7,011 nt of DNA from Collinsella sp. (lineage in GTDB: Bacteria > Actinomycetota > Coriobacteriia > Coriobacteriales > Coriobacteriaceae). The stretch covers positions 1-7,011 of the forward strand of contig DXZV01000033.1 in NCBI GenBank assembly GCA_019419485.1, read 5' to 3'. Positions within the stretch are counted from its first letter, which is position 1. The number at the start of each line of letters is the position of its first letter. The notes beneath the pieces were generated by a model, which had not been told where the DNA came from, did no database searches, and saw nothing but the letters and a program-made list of their open reading frames with translations. Below are positions 1 through 5,918 of the stretch, piece by piece. Position numbers and translations under genes: made by a program.

Positions 1-892
1 GACGCAGATTCTCCGCGGCGATGTCGACCACGTTGTTGAGCGTGGCGGCCAAGTGGAACCAGCCGGAGATGTGCGGCGTGATGAGCATGTTGGGCGCATC
101 CCACAACGGGCTTGTCTCGGGCAGCGGCTCGGGGTCGGTGACGTCGACCGCGGCGCCGGCGAGATGTCCTGATTCCAGGGCGGCAACTAGGTCGTCGGCA
201 ACCACAAGATCGCCGCGGCCGCCGTTGGCAAAGAGGGCGCCCGGCTTCATCGCGGCGAAGAACTCGGCGTTCGCCAGGCCGCGGGTCTCGGGTGTGCTGG
301 GCATAAAGGATGCGACGACGTCTGCCTCGGCCAGGCGCTCGGGCAGGGCATCCATGCCGTCCATGTCCTCAAACACAATGGGGTAGACGAGCGGATGGCG
401 CTTGATGCCGCGGACGTGTGCGCCCATGCTGCGGCAGAGCGTGGCAAAGTGGCCGCCGATATCGCCCGCGCCCAGCACCAGCACGTTGGCATTTTTGAGC
501 GAGGTAACCGGCCCCAAATCCTCCCAGCGATGCTCGCGCTGTAAATCTTGGTAGCCAGGCAGGCGCTTCATCATGGAAAGGACCATGGCAAACATGTGCT
601 CGCTTACGGCCTGACCGTAGGCACCGATCGAGCAAGACAGCTTGGCGTCAGCCGGCACGGTGCCAGCAGCAAGGTAGTCGTCATAGCCGGCGGTCTGCAA
701 TTGCAACAGCTGGAGATGCTCGCATGCCGTGAGCATGTCAGGGTCGATGTTGCCCAAGATCACGTCCGCACCGGCGACCTGCTCGCGCGTGGCGGCGTCG
801 GCGCTCGTGTAGATAAAGTCCTCGCCCGGAGCGCTCGACTCAAGAATTGCGCGATGACGGTCGTTGACGGGCAGCAAAACCAGGATGTTCAC
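1..892 (-). CDS. D-isomer-specific 2-hydroxyacid dehydrogenase (NAD(P)-dependent), C-terminus cut off by window edge
   Basis: The visible 297 residues form a D-2-hydroxyacid dehydrogenase, a cytosolic enzyme that interconverts a 2-keto acid and a D-2-hydroxy acid using NAD(P)H. The substrate cannot be read from the sequence. A Rossmann dinucleotide motif VLGAGDIGG lies at residues 138-147. The three family catalytic residues are present: Arg226 in NGGRGDLV, Glu255 in DPEPLP and His274 in TPHISG. The strand after the glycine motif ends in GIKRH (162-166), where NAD-preferring members usually have an acidic residue, so NADP preference is plausible (inference). The family is usually about 310-330 residues, so only the last few tens are missing. 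The start is GTG at 892, chosen because AGAGGA sits six bases upstream; the first in-frame ATG is only at codon 53. A terminator lies between this gene and map, so it probably has its own promoter, which I could not place. Confidence 0.88.
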   Translation of the reverse strand, partial: MNILVLLPVNDRHRAILESSAPGEDFIYTSADAATREQVAGADVILGNIDPDMLTACEHLQLLQLQTAGYDDYLAAGTVPADAKLSCSIGAYGQAVSEHMFAMVLSMMKRLPGYQDLQREHRWEDLGPVTSLKNANVLVLGAGDIGGHFATLCRSMGAHVRGIKRHPLVYPIVFEDMDGMDALPERLAEADVVASFMPSTPETRGLANAEFFAAMKPGALFANGGRGDLVVADDLVAALESGHLAGAAVDVTDPEPLPETSPLWDAPNMLITPHISGWFHLAATLNNVVDIAAENLR

Positions 893-898
893 AGGCAG

Positions 899-904
899 TC
901 CTCT
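899..904 (-). promoter_or_regulatory. Ribosome binding site that fixes the GTG start of the dehydrogenase
   Basis: Read on the minus strand this is AGAGGA, followed by six bases and then GTG at 892. It supports the GTG as the start, since no ATG is nearby in frame. Confidence 0.7.
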
Positions 905-910
905 CCGCTC

Positions 911-948
911 AACCTGCCAAAAAAGGGACAGGTTTATTTTGGCAGGTT
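911..948. repeat. Perfect 12-bp inverted repeat, AT-rich palindromic intergenic element
   Basis: AACCTGCCAAAA at 911-922 is exactly complementary to TTTTGGCAGGTT at 937-948, with a 14-base spacer. The spacer holds GGGACAGGTTTA, and CAGGTTT recurs inside and at the edge of the right arm, so the element is built from related CCTG/CAGG units. It stands out as AT-rich against its neighbours. It lies just upstream of the dehydrogenase ribosome binding site, inside the likely 5' leader or promoter of that gene. On the plus strand it is followed by a short T run, but no plus-strand gene precedes it, so a terminator role on that strand has no client. It may be a dispersed REP- or MITE-like element (inference) or a regulatory hairpin. 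Confidence 0.65.
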
Positions 949-969
949 TTATCAGGCAAACGTTCAAAC

Positions 970-1013
970 AAAAACGCCGGATGCAAGACGGGCGTGCCCG
1001 TCAGCATCCGGCG
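970..1013 (-). terminator. Intrinsic terminator of map
   Basis: The arms CGCCGGATGC (975-984) and GCATCCGGCG (1004-1013) pair perfectly over 10 bp. Inside them GACGGGC (987-993) pairs with GCCCGTC (996-1002), with a small AA/A internal bulge and a tight loop. On the minus strand the stem is followed directly by TTTTT (complement of 970-974). It begins ten bases beyond the map stop codon and should insulate map from the dehydrogenase. Confidence 0.9.
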
Positions 1014-1022
1014 CATCCACGG

Positions 1023-1910
1023 CTACCAGCTCAGCAGCTCGTAGCCGTCCTCGGTCACCACGAGCTGTACCTCGCACTGGGCCGAATCGCTGCCGTCCTT
1101 GGTGCGCACGCACCAGCCGTCGCCCTTGCTAATCTTGATATCGGGCGCTCCGGCGTTGACCATGGGCTCGATGGTAAAGACCATGCCTGGCACCATGATG
1201 GTGTCTACGTCGGGCGCCTCGGTGGTAAAGCCCACAAACGGGTCCTCGTGGAACTCCTTACCGATGCCGTGTCCGCCGTACTCACGCACCACGCTAAAGC
1301 CGGCGTCCTCGACGGTCTTTTGCACAGCCTCGGCCATAACGGAGAGCGGTAGCCATGGCTTGACGGCTGCCAGACCCGCCTCCACGCTGGCGCGGGTGAC
1401 ATCGACCAGGCGCTGGCGCTCGGCCGAGACCTCGCCGATGCAGAACATGCGGCTCGAGTCGCTAAAATAGCCGTCTAGGATCGTGGAACAGTCCACGTTG
1501 ATGATGTCGCCCTCGTGCAGCACATCCGCATCGCAGGGGATACCGTGGCAGACGACGTCATTGATCGAGGTGCACACGCTCTTAGGGTAGCCCTCGTAGT
1601 TGAGGTCGGCCGGCGTGCCACCGTGCTCGACGGTGTAGTCGTAGATCATCTGGTCAATCTGGTTGGTGGTCATGCCTGCGGCGATATGCTCGCCCACATA
1701 ATCGAGCACGCCCACGTTGATGGCTGCCGAGCGCTTGATGCCCTCGATATCGGCGGGAGTCTTGTAGAGCGTACGGGGCAGAACCTCCCAGCCTTCCTCC
1801 CACAGGCGCTCGAGGCGCTCGTCGAAGGCGCTGTGACATTTCTTATATTTCTTGCCGCTGCCGCACCAGCAAGCGTCGTTGCGGCCGGGCACGGGTCCTT
1901 TGTCATACAT
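1023..1910 (-). CDS. map: Type I methionine aminopeptidase with N-terminal SEC-C zinc-binding motif
   Basis: This 295-residue protein removes the initiator methionine from nascent proteins in the cytosol. The N-terminus carries a SEC-C motif, GRNDACWCGSGKKYKKCH, with Cys14, Cys16, Cys25 and His26 as the likely zinc ligands; such motifs in other proteins are linked to ribosome or nucleic-acid contact. The pita-bread catalytic domain follows from about residue 50. The five expected metal ligands are visible: Asp140 (INVD), Asp151 (FSDSSRMF), His214 (GGHGIG), Glu248 (FTIEP) and Glu280 (AQCE). The substrate-site histidines His122 (CHGIP) and His221 (FHEDP) are also there. Most homologues read EHT at the last ligand; here it is EVQ, a local variant. 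The ATG at 1910 has AGGA eight bases upstream. The gene stands alone, with its own putative promoter and a strong terminator. Confidence 0.96.
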   Translation of the reverse strand: MYDKGPVPGRNDACWCGSGKKYKKCHSAFDERLERLWEEGWEVLPRTLYKTPADIEGIKRSAAINVGVLDYVGEHIAAGMTTNQIDQMIYDYTVEHGGTPADLNYEGYPKSVCTSINDVVCHGIPCDADVLHEGDIINVDCSTILDGYFSDSSRMFCIGEVSAERQRLVDVTRASVEAGLAAVKPWLPLSVMAEAVQKTVEDAGFSVVREYGGHGIGKEFHEDPFVGFTTEAPDVDTIMVPGMVFTIEPMVNAGAPDIKISKGDGWCVRTKDGSDSAQCEVQLVVTEDGYELLSW

Positions 1911-1935
1911 GGCTAACTTCCTTTCATCCGCAGCT

Positions 1936-1941
1936 AGTATA
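1936..1941 (-). promoter_or_regulatory. Putative -10 element of the map promoter
   Basis: The minus strand reads TATACT here, five of six matches to the sigma-70 -10 consensus, about 25 bases before the map start codon. The best -35 candidate, ATGAGC with a 16-base spacer, is weak. Transcription would start near 1929 and give a leader of under 25 bases containing AAAGGAAG (complement of 1917-1924). Confidence 0.45.
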
Positions 1942-1981
1942 GCCCACCCGCAGACCAGCTCATTTGGGATGGGGCTAATTT

Positions 1982-2011
1982 AGCTGCTGGCGGGCGGCCG
2001 CGCTAGTAGCT
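1982..2011. repeat. Hairpin-forming inverted repeat over the stop codon of the radical SAM gene
   Basis: AGCTGCTGGCG (1982-1992) and CGCTAGTAGCT (2001-2011) form an 11-bp stem around an 8-base GC-rich loop. In plus-strand RNA two of the pairs are G-U wobbles. In minus-strand RNA the same positions are A-C mismatches, so the stem is weaker on the coding strand. No T tract follows on the minus strand. It may act as a poor transcription end or a 3' mRNA stabiliser for the radical SAM transcript, but this is not clear. Confidence 0.35.
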
Positions 2012-2779
2012 CACCTGGCAGGGGGTGCCGAGGGCTTGGACGCGCGCGGCAATGGCGTCGAGTACCTCGGGCACTGCTTTGGCAAGGCCGGCGATCGGTG
2101 TTTCGCGCGCCACCGTGTAGATGGTCGCCTCCTGCGGGCGAATGCGCTCAAGCGCCGCGAGCCAGGGGGCAACGTACTCCTCGCCGGTGTTGTCGATGGG
2201 CTTGCCCCGGTACTCACCGCTCAAAAACATCGTCTGGATAATAACGTGACCGTTAAAGCTTGCGAACGTCTCGATCTGGTGCTTGACGTCGTAGGGGCCA
2301 ACGGGCTGGTCGAGCAGCTGGATAAACGCCGGGTCGACGGTATCGAGCTTAAGAATGTTGTCGTCGACCATCATGAGCGCGTCGTGCACCTCGGGGCGGT
2401 CGGCGCGCGTGCCGTTGGAGAGCACGGCGATCTTGGAGTTTGGGGCAAGCTCGTCGCGCAGCGCGACGGCGCCGGCAATGGCCTGCGGAAACTCCGGTGC
2501 GGCGGTGGGCTCGCCGTTGCCTGCGAAGGTGATCACATCGGGGAGCTCGCCCTCGGCTGCCATCTCGCGCAGCTTTGCCTCGAGTGCATCGAGCACCACG
2601 GCAGCCGTGTTATACGGCTCGTGGCAGGGGCGCTCGGCGTTGAGGCCGTTTTCGCAGTAAATGCAGTCGAACGTGCAGATTTTGCCGCTGGCCGGCATCA
2701 TGTTGACGCCGAGCGAGAGACCAAGGCGACGGCTGCGAACGGGTCCAAAGATGGGGCTGGCATTCAAAAATGTAGACAT
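2003..2779 (-). CDS. Radical SAM protein, COG0731 (TYW1-like) type, function unknown
   Basis: A 258-residue radical SAM enzyme expected to bind a 4Fe-4S cluster and cleave S-adenosylmethionine to start a radical reaction. The cluster motif CX3CX2C is CTFDCIYC with Cys35, Cys39 and Cys42. Before it comes the family signature GPVRSRRLGLSLGVN (residues 12-26). After it, TFAGNGEPT (84-92) fits the glycine-rich SAM-binding GGE motif, and VLSNGT (119-124) a core strand. The C-terminal region contains TIYTVARETP. These features match COG0731 oxidoreductases, related to the wybutosine enzyme TYW1. Bacteria do not make wybutosine, so the substrate is unknown. I prefer ATG at 2779 because GAGGAG lies nine bases upstream; ATG at 2785 leaves only three bases and would add two residues. 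The frame stays open much further upstream but there overlaps the divergent hydrolase. Confidence 0.87.
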   Translation of the reverse strand: MSTFLNASPIFGPVRSRRLGLSLGVNMMPASGKICTFDCIYCENGLNAERPCHEPYNTAAVVLDALEAKLREMAAEGELPDVITFAGNGEPTAAPEFPQAIAGAVALRDELAPNSKIAVLSNGTRADRPEVHDALMMVDDNILKLDTVDPAFIQLLDQPVGPYDVKHQIETFASFNGHVIIQTMFLSGEYRGKPIDNTGEEYVAPWLAALERIRPQEATIYTVARETPIAGLAKAVPEVLDAIAARVQALGTPCQVSY

Positions 2780-2788
2780 AGGCATATG

Positions 2789-2816
2789 CTCCTCAAGACT
2801 ATTGCGCCTAAGCATA
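2789..2816 (-). promoter_or_regulatory. Putative extended -10 promoter and ribosome binding site of the radical SAM gene
   Basis: The minus strand reads TGCTATGCT, an extended -10 box whose hexamer TATGCT is the complement of 2811-2816. No good -35 is seen, which extended -10 promoters tolerate. The strong Shine-Dalgarno GAGGAG is the complement of 2789-2794. The implied leader is about 25 bases. Confidence 0.45.
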
Positions 2817-3004
2817 GCATCGGCTCCAAAGCGAGGTGCGGGCTCTTGCTTTACAAGTTTCGTTTTTTCACGTCGCTCATGATGCCGTGCCATGAAAAGC
2901 CTCGGGTCGGGTACAGTTAATCTGTTAACAAGTCGTAAGGCAATGCGGGACCATTCAGCCGTACTGACGTGCAATTGGATGGGCATTGATGATGGGGGCA
3001 CAAC

Positions 3005-3802
3005 ATGGATTTTACGGTCGAGCATGCGGGCACCACGATTGCCTGTCGCGAATATGCCGGCCCGGATGTGTCGCCTGATACTCCTGCCTTGGTGTGCGTG
3101 CACGGCGCTTGTGTCGACGGCGTCTTCTTTGACGCCATCGCCCGCGAGCTCGCCTGTGACTACCGCGTCATTGCCTACGATCGCCGCGGTTGCGGCGAGA
3201 GCGGCGACGCTGCAGACGGACGCTACGACCTCGCCGCCCAGGCCGCCGACCTGCAGGCCGTTATTGAGCATATCGGCGCTCCGGCAAACGTGCTCGCGCA
3301 CAGTGCCGGTACGCTGGTGACCCTGGAGCTTCTCCGTGCAAACCCCGCCATAATCTCGCGTGCGATTCTGCATGAACCCGCCGTGACGGATGATGGTGCC
3401 GGCCTGGGCGCGGCCCCAGTTTTGCTCGAGATGATCGCCGCGGGAAAGGTCTCCAGGGCATTACGGGCCTTCCTGGGCGCCATCGGCGATTCGGACCCTG
3501 AGGCCCCCAAGTTAACCGAAGCGGAAGCCAAGCATGCCCTGCGCAACGGCCGCAGTTTCATGGCAAACGAATACGGGATTACTATGACCTGCGTTCCCGA
3601 TTGGGATAGCGTTCGCGCGTCAAAAACGGTGGCCGCCGTGCTCCTGGGCGAGCTCTCGATTGGCACGCCCCGCGAGGCTGGCACGCGAGCGGCTGCCGAA
3701 TATCTCGATTGCCCTCTCGTGACGATCCCGGGCGCGCATAACGGTCTGCGCGATCGCCCGGCAGCGGCTGCCCGGGCTGTCCGTGGCATCCTGGGGCTCT
3801 AA
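3005..3802 (+). CDS. Alpha/beta hydrolase fold protein
   Basis: A 265-residue cytosolic alpha/beta hydrolase with no signal peptide or membrane segment. The oxyanion-hole region is VCVHGAC (residues 30-36). The AYDRRGCGES strand and turn (57-66) are typical of the superfamily. The nucleophile elbow is AHSAG with Ser100, where the usual first glycine is alanine. HEPAV (123-127) begins the lid region, and the catalytic histidine is probably His245 in GAHNGL. The place where the catalytic acid usually sits reads LLGELS (213-218), with serine in place of aspartate, so Glu216 or Asp235 may act as the acid (inference). The substrate could be an ester, amide or other small molecule and cannot be told. 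The start at 3005 has GGGGG six bases upstream, a moderate ribosome binding site. It is divergent from the radical SAM gene. No clear terminator follows, so some read-through into the signalling gene is possible. Confidence 0.85.
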   Translation: MDFTVEHAGTTIACREYAGPDVSPDTPALVCVHGACVDGVFFDAIARELACDYRVIAYDRRGCGESGDAADGRYDLAAQAADLQAVIEHIGAPANVLAHSAGTLVTLELLRANPAIISRAILHEPAVTDDGAGLGAAPVLLEMIAAGKVSRALRAFLGAIGDSDPEAPKLTEAEAKHALRNGRSFMANEYGITMTCVPDWDSVRASKTVAAVLLGELSIGTPREAGTRAAAEYLDCPLVTIPGAHNGLRDRPAAAARAVRGILGL

Positions 3803-3946
3803 CACCCGCAATGGCCAAAGCAGGCTTCACCCGCAAACGTTTCGGCTGTGTTAACAAATGTGCTCAAAACCTCACGTCTGCGACTTCAATCGCGCCGCCT
3901 GCCAACTCATAAAAATGCAACAGCATTCACGTACTTACCTGCATCG

Positions 3947-3989
3947 ACAAGGTGTTACCCTTGTAGCATTTGGAACCCACCGCTACCAT
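3947..3989 (+). promoter_or_regulatory. Putative promoter with overlapping dyad upstream of the HD-GYP/HPt unit
   Basis: TTGTAG (3961-3966), a 17-base spacer and TACCAT (3984-3989) form a plausible but imperfect sigma-70 promoter. Transcription would start near 3996, giving a leader of roughly 18 bases. The dyad ACAAGG (3947-3952) / CCTTGT (3959-3964), with a 6-base loop, overlaps the -35 box and could be an operator. Both parts are pattern matches only. Confidence 0.35.
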
Positions 3990-4001
3990 GCGAAACTATC
4001 G

Positions 4002-4007
4002 AAAGGG
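4002..4007 (+). promoter_or_regulatory. Ribosome binding site that fixes the start of the HD-GYP gene
   Basis: AAAGGG lies six bases before ATG at 4014. The upstream in-frame ATG at 3858 has no Shine-Dalgarno sequence, and the 52 residues it would add look non-domain-like. This decides the start in favour of 4014. Confidence 0.7.
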
Positions 4008-4013
4008 CCCCAT

Positions 4014-5915
4014 ATGCTCAATAATCACGAGGTCAATCTAACCGACGAGGAGGCTGCCGCTGAGGTCGCCCGTGTCGCGAAGACCTACCCCGTGGTGCGT
4101 TTGCTGTCGGCCGATCAGATTAAGAGCGAGCCTAACTGCTTGCTCGCCGGCGATCGCTGCCCTTGTCTGCGTCAGTCGAGTCTTGAGGCTTTGGCAGACT
4201 CCGATGAGGTGTCGGAGCAACTGCTCAATGATGGCACTGAGTACCGCGCCCGTCTACGCCCTCTGAAGGTCGAGGGCGAGCCTCACGTCTTGCTGATGGT
4301 GCGTCCGATTGATGAGCAAGAGGCCGCGGAAGAGGACCTTGTCTACACCGACGTGCTGACGAGCGTGCACAATCGCCGATATTACGAGGAAAAGCTTCGC
4401 AGCGCCCGCATGAATGCCGGCGTTGCGATGATCGACGTTGATGATTTTAGGGCCTTCAACGATACGTGTGGCCGTCATGCCGGCGACCTTGCGCTCGGTG
4501 CTGTGGCGACAGCCATACGCAGCGGAATCCGTTCGACTGACGAGCTTGTGCGCTATGGCTGCGACAAGTTTGTGGTTGTCATGCCCAATATTCCCTCCGA
4601 TGACTTCACCCGTCGCCTGCATCAGGTGTCCGATGCCGTTCATTCCACGATTATTCCGGGCCATGAGTACGTGAGCTTGACGGCATGTGTTGGTGGCGTT
4701 CGCATTCATGGCGAGACGGTCGATGAGGGCGTTGGCCGCGCTGCTCAGTTACTGAGCCGCGCTAAGGCAAAAGCCGGTACGGTCGTGACCGATGCCGATT
4801 CCATCGAGGCCTTCCAAAGCGAAAAGCCTTTGGTGCTTATCGCCGATGACTCCGAGATGAACCGAGCCATTCTCAGCGAGATGCTCAAGGACGAGCATTG
4901 CATCCTCGAGGCCGATAACGGTCGTGCGGCGCTCGACATGGTCGACCGCTATGGCGATGAGTTGTCGCTCGTGCTGTTGGACATTGTGATGCCGGGCATA
5001 AGCGGCTTTGAGGTGCTGGCCGATCTGTCGCGCCGATCGGGTATCGATAATCTGCCTGTCATCATGATTTCGAGCGAAGATTCCGATGATGCGGTTCTGC
5101 GCGCGTACGAGCTGGGCGCCTCGGACTATATCAACCGCCCGTTTGACTCCCGTGTCGTGCGCCGCCGCGTAAGCAACACCATCCGCCTGTACGCCAAACA
5201 GCGCCGCCTGACGAACCTGCTGTCCCAACAGTACAACGAGCGCGTCAAGAACAGTCGCATGCTCATCGACATCATGGCCGGCGTCATGGAGCTTCGCGAC
5301 GGCGAGAGCGGTAGGCACGTTACGAACATCGAAAAGCTGACCGAGCTGCTGCTTGGCTATCTGGTCCAGCGTAGCGGCACGATCTCCCTCGACAATGAGG
5401 AACGCTCCACGATCGCCCTGGCTTCGGCGCTGCACGATATCGGCAAGATGTCGATTGACGATGCGATCCTCAACAAGCCCGGGCGCCTCACGCCCGAGGA
5501 ATTCGAGATTATGAAGACGCATACCACGATTGGCGCCAACATGCTGCTCGAGCTGGGCAGCCATCACGCCGGCAATGCGCTTTTGGAATATGCGTACCAG
5601 ATTGCGCGTTGGCACCACGAGCGCTGGGACGGCAGGGGTTATCCCGACGGTCTTAAGGGCGATGATATCCCCATCGCCGCACAGGTGGTTTCGGTGGCCG
5701 ACGTGTACGATGCGCTGACGAGCGTGCGCGTGTACAAGGATGCCATCCCGCACGAGGAAGCGATCAAGATGATCCTGGACGGTAAGTGCGGCACCTTTAA
5801 CCCGCTGCTGCTCGACTGCCTGCTCGAGGTGCAAGACCGCATTGCCGAAACCTTGGCACGCCCCGCCGACGTCGTCGCGTTTCCCACGATTTGGTTTGAC
5901 CAAAGGAGTTTTTGA
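4014..5915 (+). CDS. Multidomain cyclic-di-GMP signalling protein: PAS-like / degenerate GGDEF / receiver / HD-GYP
   Basis: A 633-residue soluble response regulator likely to break down cyclic-di-GMP. Residues 1-105 are a PAS-like input region with Cys42, Cys49 and Cys51. Residues 111-260 are a GGDEF domain that opens with DVLTSVHNRRYYE and keeps IDVDDF (Asp141). Its active-site loop is GCDKF (182-186) in place of GGDEF, so cyclase activity is doubtful. The inhibitory RxxD site, RSTD (173-176), is at the standard distance. Residues 272-390 are a receiver with Asp278/Asp279, phosphoacceptor Asp323 (LLDIVMPG) and Ser353. The usual switch lysine is Arg375 (DYINRPFD). Residues 410-615 are HD-GYP with Glu431, His435, the HDIGK pair His474/Asp475, His503, HHERWDGRGYP (534-544) and Asp563, so phosphodiesterase activity is expected. 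There are no membrane segments. It probably shares a transcript with the HPt gene, whose ribosome binding site lies inside this one. Confidence 0.93.
   Translation: MLNNHEVNLTDEEAAAEVARVAKTYPVVRLLSADQIKSEPNCLLAGDRCPCLRQSSLEALADSDEVSEQLLNDGTEYRARLRPLKVEGEPHVLLMVRPIDEQEAAEEDLVYTDVLTSVHNRRYYEEKLRSARMNAGVAMIDVDDFRAFNDTCGRHAGDLALGAVATAIRSGIRSTDELVRYGCDKFVVVMPNIPSDDFTRRLHQVSDAVHSTIIPGHEYVSLTACVGGVRIHGETVDEGVGRAAQLLSRAKAKAGTVVTDADSIEAFQSEKPLVLIADDSEMNRAILSEMLKDEHCILEADNGRAALDMVDRYGDELSLVLLDIVMPGISGFEVLADLSRRSGIDNLPVIMISSEDSDDAVLRAYELGASDYINRPFDSRVVRRRVSNTIRLYAKQRRLTNLLSQQYNERVKNSRMLIDIMAGVMELRDGESGRHVTNIEKLTELLLGYLVQRSGTISLDNEERSTIALASALHDIGKMSIDDAILNKPGRLTPEEFEIMKTHTTIGANMLLELGSHHAGNALLEYAYQIARWHHERWDGRGYPDGLKGDDIPIAAQVVSVADVYDALTSVRVYKDAIPHEEAIKMILDGKCGTFNPLLLDCLLEVQDRIAETLARPADVVAFPTIWFDQRSF
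5902..5908 (+). promoter_or_regulatory. Ribosome binding site of the HPt gene, inside the end of the HD-GYP gene
   Basis: AAAGGAG lies ten bases before ATG at 5919 and inside the last codons of the upstream gene, whose TGA occupies 5913-5915. This arrangement suggests translational coupling of the two genes. Confidence 0.75.
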
Positions 5916-5918
5916 TTC

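Noticed and set aside
911..950. Plus-strand intrinsic terminator formed by the 12-bp inverted repeat and its T run.
   Set aside because: No plus-strand gene lies upstream to use it, so I describe it as a repeat element.
2036..2920. A 294-residue open frame on the plus strand opposite the radical SAM gene.
   Set aside because: It is antisense to a gene with clear motifs and has no domain of its own.
2780..3373. Long upstream extension of the radical SAM reading frame (to a total of 456 residues).
   Set aside because: It would overlap the divergent hydrolase gene, its residues look like non-coding translation, and the GAGGAG site and family N-terminus both point to 2779 as the start.
3803..3836. 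Direct repeat CACCCGCAA at 3803-3811 and 3828-3836.
   Set aside because: Only two short copies exist, with no third copy or structure, so chance is the likely explanation.
3858..4013. Upstream ATG adding 52 residues to the HD-GYP protein.
   Set aside because: No ribosome binding site precedes 3858, while AAAGGG is well placed before 4014, and the putative promoter lies between them.
3803..4013. Possible cyclic-di-GMP riboswitch in the leader of the HD-GYP operon.
   Set aside because: I could not find the paired stems and conserved core of the known cyclic-di-GMP classes, and the inferred leader is too short.
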